A stretch of DNA of 64,000 bases from Symsagittifera roscoffensis (Eukaryota > Xenacoelomorpha > Acoela > Convolutidae). How positions within the stretch are numbered: position 1 is the stretch's first letter; each line of letters starts with the position of its first letter. The stretch covers positions 990,948-1,054,947 of the forward strand of contig NC_087069.1 of the NCBI RefSeq assembly GCF_963678635.1, in the 5' to 3' direction. The position numbers and the translations under genes are program-made. Below, piece after piece: positions 54,830-64,000 of this stretch. The notes under the pieces were generated by a model, which saw only the letters and a list, made by a program, of their open reading frames with translations, did no database searches and was not told the DNA's origin.

Positions 54830-55940
54830 TCGTTACAAAAAAGATGAAGCAGGACTTAATTCACCAACCCCAGAGCTAAAAACAGCTGAAAACCGCCTAA
54901 AATTGCAGTTTTTGTGCAAAATAAAATAGAAATGACTAAACTTTGATAATCAGAAGGCTTAGGCAACTAAATTTTCCCCGGAGTTTTTGGCCCTAATTGG
55001 CCTTCAATTTGAACGTAGAAATTGTAATGTGAACATACTAGTGCTTTTTGTTATCATCAGTTTGAATTCATTCTTTCAGTGCTGTGTTTGCAAATTTTTA
55101 GCTTTTTTGCATTTTTTAGTGCTATTTTTGCTATTTTCAGTGGTGTTACAGCGCTGATTTATCTCTGTAACAACATAATGCGGACTCTGGAACAATATAA
55201 AATACAACAAGTCAGAAAATTCCATATCTGGTAGAACATACATTGAAAAACATAACATATATCGAAAAAAATATCAGGTAACTTCATATATGTGTGATTG
55301 AAAATCAGGAGAAATTGCATGTCACATGTGGTTCACATGTTTAATCAAGTAAAGTTACACCTTTATTTTAAGCTTTTTATTTAGAAACCCATGAAGTTTC
55401 AATCAACTCTTGATTCATTATAGCTGCCTAGACGGGCAACAAAACTCAGGGATAATTTTAGATTTTGAGGCACGTATAATCAAATACTATGAAGCGTTCA
55501 AATATGTTCCTAATGAAATGAAAACGTTTCAGTAATTTGGTTATTTAGTCTTTGTCTTCATATTTCAAAACATTTAGCGCAGCGCTTTGCTCTTAACCTT
55601 TAACTAAAAAACAGGTGTATAAAAAAAGCTGAAGTTGTTCTGGCAAGGACTGTTGAGATACTTTTTAGATAAAATGGGAATTTTAAAACCGGGGTTATCA
55701 ATCAATTACAAGAAATAAAGATACAATTTGATGTGACGATTTTTTTTGAGTTTTGAAATGGATGCATTTTAAACTAGGTTCTCGGTTACTAAATTCAATT
55801 TTGCTTCTGTGGTACTGCTACTACAGTAACCTTGAGATATTATGTTTTTATATGCATACTTAATATTGTTATTATATTCTCAAGGGCATTATGTGCCGAC
55901 CTGAAAATGTTGGAGACTGCTATTCAGTCTAACCGTACTA
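54830..55940. other. AT-rich DNA without a supported feature
   Basis: No exon, inverted repeat or RNA gene could be supported between the MITE and the Gypsy remains. Confidence 0.4.
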
Positions 55941-56060
55941 GTTATGGATGTTAGAAGCATACTACAGCAATAGTGAGAGAAGAATGAAGATCAGTCTAAT
56001 TTAAACATTATCTCTTATCTGTTATTAGTTAAATCAGAAAGCAACACTATTAGTTATCAG

Positions 56061-57158
56061 ATGGCGCAGCCAGCAGGATGTTTGTCTCAAGATAACAGAA
56101 CTGACACGGGCATTCCTGTATTCTGGATCACCGCACAGTCTGACATGCCTTCGAACTTCAAAAATTGGTTCGATAAATTTTTATTGGCAGTTACGGTGAA
56201 GGAAAACGAAAGCCCATAGATATTGATGGACGATCCAAAACGACGGAAGGAAAAAAACCGTTTGTCCAAAAGAATCCACACAAGGAAGCATCTGAACTTG
56301 AATTTTGAGAAATGATGAGATTTGTTAGAGACCTATTCATTTCATAGATGAAGAATACGGTTCTGCTAGATACACTAATTTATGAAACATTTACGCCGGA
56401 CGAAGTGCTAAAGTTCGAACAAAGCAAACAAACGAAACACTTTTTTTTAAAAAAAATTGAATGCCACGACTGCAGATGCAGGTCAGCTCAACGGGGCTCA
56501 GATAAAGATTAAAAAGGAACCTATCGTGGCTATAGGCAACAAAGGACCAAACAAAAGAAGATAATCTAGAGAACAATATAAAAGAAGAACAAATGAAACA
56601 AAACGCAACGTAAGGTCCGCAAATGGAAGGAAACGTTGACCTAGATGCGGACGCCCATTTGTGGATGGTCACTTGAAAAACTGCCCAGTTATGAGTAAGA
56701 ATTGTAGGAACGTCAACAAACGCAACCACTTTGCTAAGATGTGTCGTTCACAACAAGTTATTGAAAATATCGAAAATAGTACTAGCTCAGAAGATGAGGA
56801 ATGCAATGTGATTCAATCCTTCGATTCTTGCGACGATTTTGAGTTTTTGTCCATCAAATACGATTTCATATCAATTGCACAAATTGAGAAATACGTGGAG
56901 AATCGAATAGAAATTAAGCAGGCAAAACCGTCAAGCGTGACAGAAAACAGTTACGTGAAAAAGAGTGATATACGTAGAAACGATAGATCACAGCAGATAA
57001 AATCGCTGAAAGCGTCAGTCCGAATTGACAATCAAATCAAAAACATAACGATAGACACGTGTAGCCTAGTATCCTTCCCAAATTGGGCAACAGCGAAACA
57101 AATAGTGGAAGTCGCAAAGAACACGAAGTTCACACTAATGGAAAAACAAAAGCTGTAG
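56061..57158 (+). pseudogene. Gypsy gag and protease remnant
   Basis: The first 50 codons from 56061 read as a Gag N terminus (MPSNFKNWFDKFLLAV) before a stop. After broken sequence, 56651-56755 shows a pair of zinc-knuckle-like motifs (GHLKNCPV and then CRNVNKRNHFAKMC), in which Cys has been lost in the second (VNKR for CNKR or CGKR). A protease remnant, ITIDTCSLVSF, is at about 57045, with Cys in place of the Gly of the D-[ST]-G site. An acidic linker separates knuckles and protease. Confidence 0.8.
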
Positions 57159-57427
57159 GCGCAGTTCGTAAATTACAATAAACAACCAATTGCAATACTA
57201 GGGGCAATCACAGCAAACATCCGATAAACGGGCTGGGAGGTAATAGGAGCATCGTTTATTGTTACTGAACGCCGCGTTAGTGAACCTTTTTGACCGTCGA
57301 GTAATTTCAAAAAACTAACTAGTGAATACAACAATTGAGAGCCCTTTATGCTCAATAAGAGAAAAGGGTAGAAGGACAGCGATCCACATTCAAGAAAAAG
57401 TCCAGACCGAATTTAACAAACGTCTCA

Positions 57428-58165
57428 ATGAAGGACACAAGTAACAGTTTAATGTACCAGCGAATGTTTAATAGCCCCAATTGTCATCACACCAAAAAAG
57501 ATGACTCAATAAAATTGGCCTTGTTCGCAAAACCAATTAACAGGCAACTGTTCAAAAAGGTCCAATGTTGGCAAACTGCAGGTGGAATTAGCCAAATAGT
57601 TACAGCGAACACAAAAGGAACGTTATATTTCACAGTTCTAGTTTTAAAATACGCCTACAGTCATTTAAAGTTAACTGCCGAAACAGCAAAGCAATGCAAT
57701 TTAAATTTTATAGGCGGACAGGCAACAGGTACATATAATTTTCTCGCGGGGTTTGGTGGACTGGCTGACATGCCAGCAGAGTCTTAAAAATCAATGGACC
57801 GAACAACGAATCACGCGAGGAACACGTTTGGCTTTTTGGATGATATTATGGTTGTTCCAAACGGGAATGAACAAAAACATGAAAAGTTAGTTCTGGATGT
57901 ATCGAAAAGACTCGACGATGAAAATCTCGCATTAAAAATTTCCAAATACGAGTTTTTCTAAACACAAGTAAACTGTTTGGGTCATAAGTTGTCACTGAGC
58001 GGAACTACACCAAAAATAACAAAAACAGGGGCGATAATAAAACTAAATCCACCGAAATTGCTCAAACAACTCCGATTCTTTAAGGGTAGCATTAATCATC
58101 TGTCAAAATTTATCCCAAACGCAGCAAGCTTGACAGACAAACTTAGACCACTATTACTAGAATAA
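57428..58165 (+). pseudogene. Gypsy reverse transcriptase remnant
   Basis: The piece at 57480-57786 has the palm motifs: KPINRQLFKK, then KGTLYFTVLVLKYAYSHLKL (the first catalytic Asp of the LDL motif is replaced by Val), then a GFGGLADMPAES word with a stop after it. A frame change leads to LDDIMVVPNG at about 57840, the second catalytic box. The thumb region, LGHKLSLSGTTPKITKTGA and LRFFKGSINHLSKFIPNAA, follows from 57977 after a stop at 57960. It cannot be functional. Confidence 0.9.
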
Positions 58166-58299
58166 ATTGCTTTAAAAAATGAAAAGAGACAACAACTGGT
58201 TGAAAAATTCGAATTGGGGGAAGAACTATCTGAGATATTCGAGGCATTCAAAAAAGTGGTAGCGAATAACGCCCAAACCAATTAATACAAACCATCAAA

Positions 58300-58680
58300 T
58301 AGTACCCGTGTAAAAAGCGATGCCAGCCATAGCGGTTTAGGCGCAACTCTTGAACAAAAAGAGGAGCCTGGGAAATGGATACTGATGGCATTTGCATCAC
58401 GCTACTTAAATTCCCAAGAAAAAACTACTCGACCATAGAGCTGGAATTGCTAGCAGTAGTGTGGACGGTAGAACGATTTGAACACTATCATAATAGCAAC
58501 AGATGACAAGGCTTTAACGTTCGCTTTAGACCGGTCTAATAAAACGTATCAATTGCAGCAGACTAGATGGGTGGATAGGTTATTATCATATCAATTTAAG
58601 GTAGTAACACATCCCGGGTAAAATATGGTTAGAGTATATTATGTATCGAAAGAACCAAGTGATGAGCCGTGATCAGATTA
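58300..58680 (+). pseudogene. Gypsy RNase H remnant
   Basis: The piece at 58316-58440 reads SDASHSGLGATLEQK and ASRYLNSQEKTT, the start and centre of the Gypsy RNase H domain, followed by several stops. A connection piece with SYQFKVVTHPG-like sequence lies near 58.6 kb. It is heavily degraded. Confidence 0.75.
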
Positions 58681-58844
58681 GGAACTTGATGAAAATTTCG
58701 TGGTGGCTTCTGTAGAGAGTTTTCATAAAGCTCTCGTATGTTTAAGCAGTCGTCTGACTGATACAAGGGGCTCGAAGGAACAAAATAATGCTAGAACAAT
58801 CTCAAGTAAATAGGCGGTAACAATCGAAACACGTCACCTCGCAG

Positions 58845-59598
58845 TTGCTATGGCAACCAAAACGGTCAAAAACGCGAGCAAGGCTCGACCGGAACGAAAG
58901 CAATCCAAGTTCACAATTTTCAACATTGCAACGAATTATTATGATTTATCAATCAGTACAGTCTGTTGAAAGAATTTCAAAAATTTCAGATGGAAAAATT
59001 AAGCGCGAGAAAAAGGAAGAAACGGAGAAACGAACAAGGACAAGAACAAATCAGAGAGGGGAAAGGCGATATCGAGAACGAAAGGCTGAAGAAACTACGG
59101 ATACTACTTTCCAACGCACAAGAAAGATTTTTAGAGGGACGCCGAATCGATCAAACTCAGAAAACTCAGATTCGCGGATGTGCCACAGATTGAATGGAGA
59201 GCAATGGAACGCTACCTCAAATCGAACAATGACCATTGTGGAAAATCAACAACGACTACTTCAACAGCACCAAAGTTAATTTCCTTTTGGGTATTAATAT
59301 GCACGGATCGGGAGGACAAACCGAGCAACAAGTTGGAATTAGAGGTAAAATTGAATTCCATAGACAAAATTCGACAGGTCAGATCCAGTTTGAAGGTGAA
59401 GTCGAAACGGAAGGCACGACCATAATAGAAGTGGATCTCACAGTTGTCAGTTGTCGATCAATGTATTCTCGAGAACAATCTGTTAGCAGTTCTAGTTCAG
59501 TTGCGACCGGCAGTTCTAAACCAAACCTATCGCAAGCATCCCGGTCAGGAGGCAATGTTGGATGTGTCTCATTAGTTGTGATGGCCCCACATGCATAA
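58845..59598 (+). pseudogene. Linker region between RNase H and integrase remnants
   Basis: Two overlapping open stretches: one extremely rich in Arg, Lys and Glu (58.97-59.11 kb) and one Ser/Gly/Glu-rich (59.24-59.6 kb). They lie where some Gypsy elements have a long spacer before the integrase. Whether they are part of the original polyprotein or an insertion cannot be told. Confidence 0.45.
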
Positions 59599-60545
59599 GG
59601 AAATCGCTGACCTGGCGGAGGGGTGTGGGAGCTGCACCCGCTATGGTAAGAATGCTAAATTTGTCATTCCTAAAAATGCCACTAAACCGCTTTCACTGCT
59701 GACGCAGCCGGCTCAACAATCGCAGTTAGATTACGCTAGATCTTTTGAAGACCATAAAAGAAAGAAGATCTTTTTGCTAGTAGCGACTGATAAATACTCC
59801 ACTGAGGGAAAATTGTCGATAAAACTCCTATGTACAAACATCGATACGCATGGAGTACCGTAATAAAAAAAACCGATCAGTTTTCTTGTTTCAAAGGCAA
59901 GGTAATGAAAAACGTTTCTTCCGAAAATAGTGTAGAACAAATTTTCTGCCCAGTGGGCGACCACCGAGGGTATGGCTTAGTCGAGCGAACGACACAGACG
60001 ATTAAGCGAAGACTTGGGTTGATGCTCTTGGACGATGAAGCTATGTCTAAGTACAATAATAGGAGGTCTATTTTGGAGTAAGCAAAAATCATTACAACGT
60101 TCTCCCTTTGTAGCACACTTTGGTCGACTTCCGAAAACTGAATTTATAAAAACAAGGGTCAAATTTTTACATGAAACTGGTCGTTTAGATATGGTTTATC
60201 TGGAGCGTTCGGTCCTCACGGCTTCACAGCTAAAGAAGCAGGTTGACCAGTCTCGGAACAACGTGAAGATTGTTCGGAAGGGCCAATACAGCTGCGAAGC
60301 AAGCCTGGTGTTTCAGCAGCAGCTACTATCCGCTTAAGATCGGGAACGGGCTAGAGCTCTGAAAGCTTTATTAGAGACAAAGGCACTCTGTAATGGCACT
60401 ACAAGAGATACGTCGGCGAATGACATAAAAAAGATAGTAGAGAAAACCAGCACGATAAATTCAGACCTCAGAAAGAACTGCTCTATTCGTGGGAACGGGG
60501 TTTTATCGAAGACAAAACAACCGAGAGTGGGAATCAAGCAAATAA
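59590..60545 (+). pseudogene. Gypsy integrase remnant
   Basis: It opens with a zinc-finger-like CGSCTRYGKNAKFVIP, then QSQLDYARSFEDHKRKKIFL, holding the first core Asp, and a VATDKYS word. After a deletion and stop comes KTDQFSCFKGKV with the second Asp, then EQIFCPVGDHRGYGLVERT with the third acidic residue. The C-terminal part (HFGRLPKTEF and LTASQLKKQVDQSRNNVKIV) is read in another frame from 60035. Stops and shifts are at about 59862, 60080 and 60335. Confidence 0.88.
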
Positions 60546-60569
60546 TCTCCTACTGAAAGATGAAAATTA

Positions 60570-61140
60570 CAAAAGTGTAAGTATTGTAAGTCCTTTTATA
60601 TGCAAGATAGAAGAAAGGTGAAAAGCAATTAAAATTAAACTTAGTGGGTGGGAGACAGGGTAATTTTCTTTCAAGAGTGTGATTTTCTAAGAGATCAGAG
60701 TTTTTCTTTATCGTTTTTTTTGTAAATATCGAAGTAGGGTTTCATTCCCTGGAATTGTGATATCGGCTTTTACTGGTTTTGTTTTATATTTGCGTCAATA
60801 TTTAAACTGTTGATTGACATGGTCAAGATTTTGGTATTATTGAAGTTACTGAAATATCCTTAATTCTCTATTAAGGAGAAAAATTCGAATTTCATTTTTT
60901 GCGATAGGTATTTTATTCAAACGGTCTTGTAAGAAAAATTTTAATGTTAGTATAATTTGGTTCAGATGATGATTATGTTATTGGTTTAATTATTTTTTGC
61001 TCATTTAATCTTTTTTATGGTGGTTGTTTTGGAAATTAGTATATAGCGGAAGATGTTCTTTATTTTTGTTTTTTAGTATTTGAGTAAGTTTTAACCGCAT
61101 AGTTACATTCTAGTCGTAGTGGTGCTTCTTCGTTTGCAAG
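60570..61140. other. Spacer between two opposing Gypsy remnants
   Basis: AT-rich sequence with no recognisable coding remnant. It would be expected to hold the 3' ends (LTRs or integrase) of both elements, but I could not identify them. Confidence 0.4.
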
Positions 61141-61149
61141 GAAATTTTT

Positions 61150-62620
61150 TTTATTTTGTTTGTAGTTTTTCTACAGTTTTTTCGTGTTATCGATTCAAGT
61201 GATGTGTTTCGGCTAAGTGTATCTGCTAAAACACGGTTTTTGCTTGCTGTCCAAACTATTTGTAGGTTTGGAAATTTTCTTAGAAAAATTTGAAATCTAT
61301 AAACTCTATGGTTTGGATTTTATTTTTGTGTCAATCAAAAATTATAGGTTTTTGATCTGTGATTGAAGCTGTTGGATGTTTAATCTAATGATCAGGAGTT
61401 CATATTCTGATAATGCATATATTATGGCTTTACCTTCTCTCAAGAGGGTAGAAAACCTAAGTTATGCTCGTGTTAAAAATCTTGAATTTGCTGATATTAG
61501 GTTCATTTTAATTGTTCCTTTATGTTATTGTAGAAGTGCTGCGGCAATTCCATAGTTGGGAGCATCGCACAGAGCGTAAAATGGTTGGTCTGGATCTAGG
61601 ATTGTGTTTGAACTCTGCTCTGATAGAAGAGATTTTATTTCAACAAAGCTTTTTTGATGTTCTAATGTCCATTCAAAGTTACTTTGTTGAAGGAGAACAT
61701 TGTGAAATGGCCTAAGGTATAATTGATTTTTTGCAAACGTTTTTATTTAAGAAGTTTAGCTTTTCAAGGAATTTTTGCGTCTCTTTTTATTTGGAGATTT
61801 CATATTGCTTCCACTCGTGATTGTAAAGGTGTAATTGTGGTGCCATCAATAATGTGTCCACGAAATTTTACACGAGTAAAGAAAAAATGTGATTTGTCTG
61901 GAGCTGTTTTACTTTTAGCAAGATTTGGTGGTATGTAATTAAATTTTAAACCTTTCTTGTTTTGTTTGTGACTGTATGAAAATATCGTCTAAATATGCAG
62001 TTACGTTTTTGCTAAGAATTATTGATCTAAAAGTTTTACGCATAAGTGCTGAAAAAGCTGCTGGTCTTATGGATATACCATAGAGAAGTCTTTTAAAATT
62101 CGTATTGCTGACTTCGAATTGTGTTAGTCGACATGATTGTTCGTCTAATAGCTTTTTGTGATATGCGCGATTCATTTTGGCGGTGGTGTAGTATTTCGCC
62201 ATTCTTTGTAATTTTTACGTGTATCAGTTCTACGGGCCAGCTGCATTTGGTTCAACGACTAGAAAATTTGAATTTCGTGCATCTAGAACAATTTTAGGTG
62301 ACTCTCCTTTAGCGAGATTAATTACGGGATTGATGGATGTGAAATCCTTTCATACTGTGAAATCATTTCAAAACGGTGAGATCATTTCATACTGTTCGAG
62401 GATATCTAAAAGTCTATTTTTTTTGTCTTGTAAATGTATTGGTACTTTACTTGCGCGTTGTTTTTCGAAAACTGCGTCGGGCTTAAGTGGAAGAAGTAGT
62501 GGTGAATGTATTTTTCCAACATCAAATTATAATGTGGCATAAACCATGAGATATTTTTTAAAAATTCTGCTGGTTCAAATTCTTGTTGATTATTTTGGGA
62601 TTGTTGAAAATTGATCATTG
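61150..62620 (-). pseudogene. Gypsy reverse transcriptase and RNase H remnant
   Basis: On the minus strand an N-terminal palm piece, VLDARNSNFLVVEPNA, is at about 62.3-62.25 kb. Then an 87-codon piece (62202-61939) holds GISIRPAAFSALMRKTF and the catalytic box TAYLDDIFIQSQ at about 61990. After a stop, FTRVKFRGHIIDGTTITP marks the thumb (61.9-61.84 kb). RNase H is read near 61.36-61.15 kb (TASITDQKPIIFD and later QTIEFIDFK). Several stops and shifts are present. Confidence 0.85.
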
Positions 62621-62629
62621 CTAAAAATT

Positions 62630-64000
62630 GTTGTTTCTCATTTGTATGTTTTGAGATTTAGAAAGTTGGTTGAAATTAGGGGTTTTTTGAAAAAACCGTG
62701 TATCGTCTTGAGTCATTAGTAATTTTTTTTAATGGATAATGCTTCATTCGGAATGGTTAATTGACAAAAATCTAGTAGTTTTAAAATGTTTTTTATCTGA
62801 ATGTCCTTTTTGTGTCGGGTGAAGTGTTACATTTGCTCAGCAAAATCCTTAAAATCCTAAAAGAAGTGTGATTTTGTATGGCGAATTATAGCATATGTGT
62901 AGGGCTATTATGACTGTGATTATATCTTCAGCGTATTTGATGGATGAAATTATTACTCTAAAACAATAATGAATTGGTTTGAATTCAAGATCAGTTTGAA
63001 TTCAAGACATATATAGTTTTCGTATATTTTGATCGGTGTTATATTGAGATAATTTATTGATAAAAAAATCATATACATGTCCTGTTAGTGTTTTCCGGCG
63101 TTTGTTTATTGATTAGTTTTGGGTAAAATTTTGAGAAAAATGCGGGTTGTATATTTAATCTCGATCTGAAAAATGTTAGGAAAGTATTACTTAGTTTTGT
63201 ATATTTGACTTTGATTTGTAATTTACTATTTAAAATGTTTATAGCTGAGATATAATTTTTTAAAATTGGATTCCAACTATATTGTATTTAAAGTCTGTTT
63301 TGTGGAGTTCTCGTTCGAAGGGTTTAAATAACTATATGTTTTGTTCCATCGTTCGAGTTGTGATAAGGAAAAATTTACTTTTTCAATAGTTTGTTGGACT
63401 TGTTCCTTGTGCAGTGGTTAGCTTACTTGAGGTTTTTGAAAGAGAAAATTTGAATTTAAAACTTGAATTTCATTCCATGTAGGGATGTTAATAATGTTCA
63501 AGCCAGATTCAATTGAAAAATCTGTTTCAGGATCTCGTAATTGGAAGTTTTTGTTTTTTGAACTTTCTAGAAAAAGTGGTATTATCCAAGTTTTTTAATT
63601 TAGTGGTAATATTTCATTCAATGTATTTTGTATTTTGTTTGTTTTGTTCATATTGGAGTTGGTTCCAATTACATGTGGAGTGTATTTTGTTGTTTATTGA
63701 TTGTTATCTGGTTCTTGACAATTTGAACTAAGAATTTCAATTTAGGAATAATTCGATTCAAATTGTGATTCATATTCATTTTTATTTGAAGCATATTATT
63801 TTTAAGTGTGTTTTCTGTGTCACTTTTGACATCTGTGCTTTCACAGTGTATGAGGCTTAACTGTGGTTCTGATATTTTTCTATTGTCGATAACTGGTTGT
63901 TGTACTTGATTTAATTGTCTTAGATGTTTTGACGTACTGCGTCTATAATTTTGATTTTGTGCGTTTGAAAACTGGGTATTATTTTGGTGTGGTGATTGAG
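62630..64000 (-). other. Probable 5' part of the minus-strand Gypsy element
   Basis: No long frame survives. The last 200 bp, read on the minus strand, give Gln/Asn/Ser-rich sequence (HLRQLNQVQQPVIDNRK), compatible with a Gag-protease linker. The start of the element is outside the window. Confidence 0.4.

Larger units (their letters stand above)
55950..60560 (+). mobile_element. Decayed Ty3/Gypsy retrotransposon, plus strand
   Basis: Gag, protease, reverse transcriptase, RNase H and integrase remnants follow in Gypsy order, broken by many stops and frame changes. TGGCGCAGCCAGCAGG at 56062 resembles a tRNA primer site, which would put the end of a 5' LTR just before it, perhaps starting at TGTTAGAAGCAT (55949). 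No second LTR was found after the integrase. The element is inactive. Confidence 0.85.
61150..64000 (-). mobile_element. Decayed Ty3/Gypsy retrotransposon, minus strand, cut by the window
   Basis: Reverse transcriptase and RNase H remnants run from right to left. Protease and Gag should lie to the right, where the sequence is Asn/Gln-rich and too broken to call, and the element leaves the window at 64000. It is a different lineage from the plus-strand element next to it: the palm motifs differ strongly. Confidence 0.75.

Overview
The window is 64 kb of AT-rich animal-type nuclear DNA. Short GC-richer coding blocks with good splice sites (GT...AG) sit in long AT-rich introns, and most of the sequence is transposon-derived: hAT and Tc1/mariner elements, tRNA-like repeats, Ty3/Gypsy remains and one young LTR element. 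There is no bacterial operon structure, rRNA or CRISPR. I call it an invertebrate metazoan and cannot place it more closely.

Layout. 1-5.8 kb: repeats and featureless DNA. 6.0-6.2 kb: one minus-strand first exon encoding a cytosolic Arg cluster and a signal anchor. 6.5-7.0 kb: mariner-type MITE. 10.1-11.9 kb: 30-bp repeats inside a larger tandem duplication. 11.9-29.0 kb: a plus-strand gene assembled here from one tentative and seven phase-compatible exons. Its protein is Ser/Pro/Gln/Asn/His-rich and I do not recognise it. Its introns hold hAT-type MITEs, a 3-kb satellite of about nine ~337-bp units grown from one of those MITEs, nested simple repeats, two tRNA-like repeats and a decayed Tc1-like element. 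29-33 kb: (GATTATAAT) arrays and a degenerate tandem repeat. 33.7-35.5 kb: coding-like sequence broken by in-frame TGA codons and a one-base shift. 37.8-41.8 kb: more inverted-repeat elements and an orphan minus-strand reading frame. 42.2-49.6 kb: a complete LTR element (410-bp LTRs with no difference seen by eye, 4-bp target duplication) that carries three intact overlapping ORFs but no protease, reverse transcriptase, RNase H or integrase that I can see. 50.2 and 53.0 kb: two plus-strand exons whose phases fit each other. 54.1-54.8 kb: a MITE with long C and G runs. 56.0-60.6 kb: a wrecked plus-strand Gypsy element. 61.2-64.0 kb: a wrecked minus-strand Gypsy element running off the window.

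The strongest candidate for something undescribed is the LTR element at 42201-49583. Its ORFs overlap by 26 nt and then by the four bases ATGA, which suggests translation of several proteins from one RNA. It would have to borrow its replication enzymes. The second is the satellite at 18.1-21.2 kb, where the parent MITE still stands next to the array. All exon calls rest on reading frame, splice-site consensus and phase. No homology search was possible.
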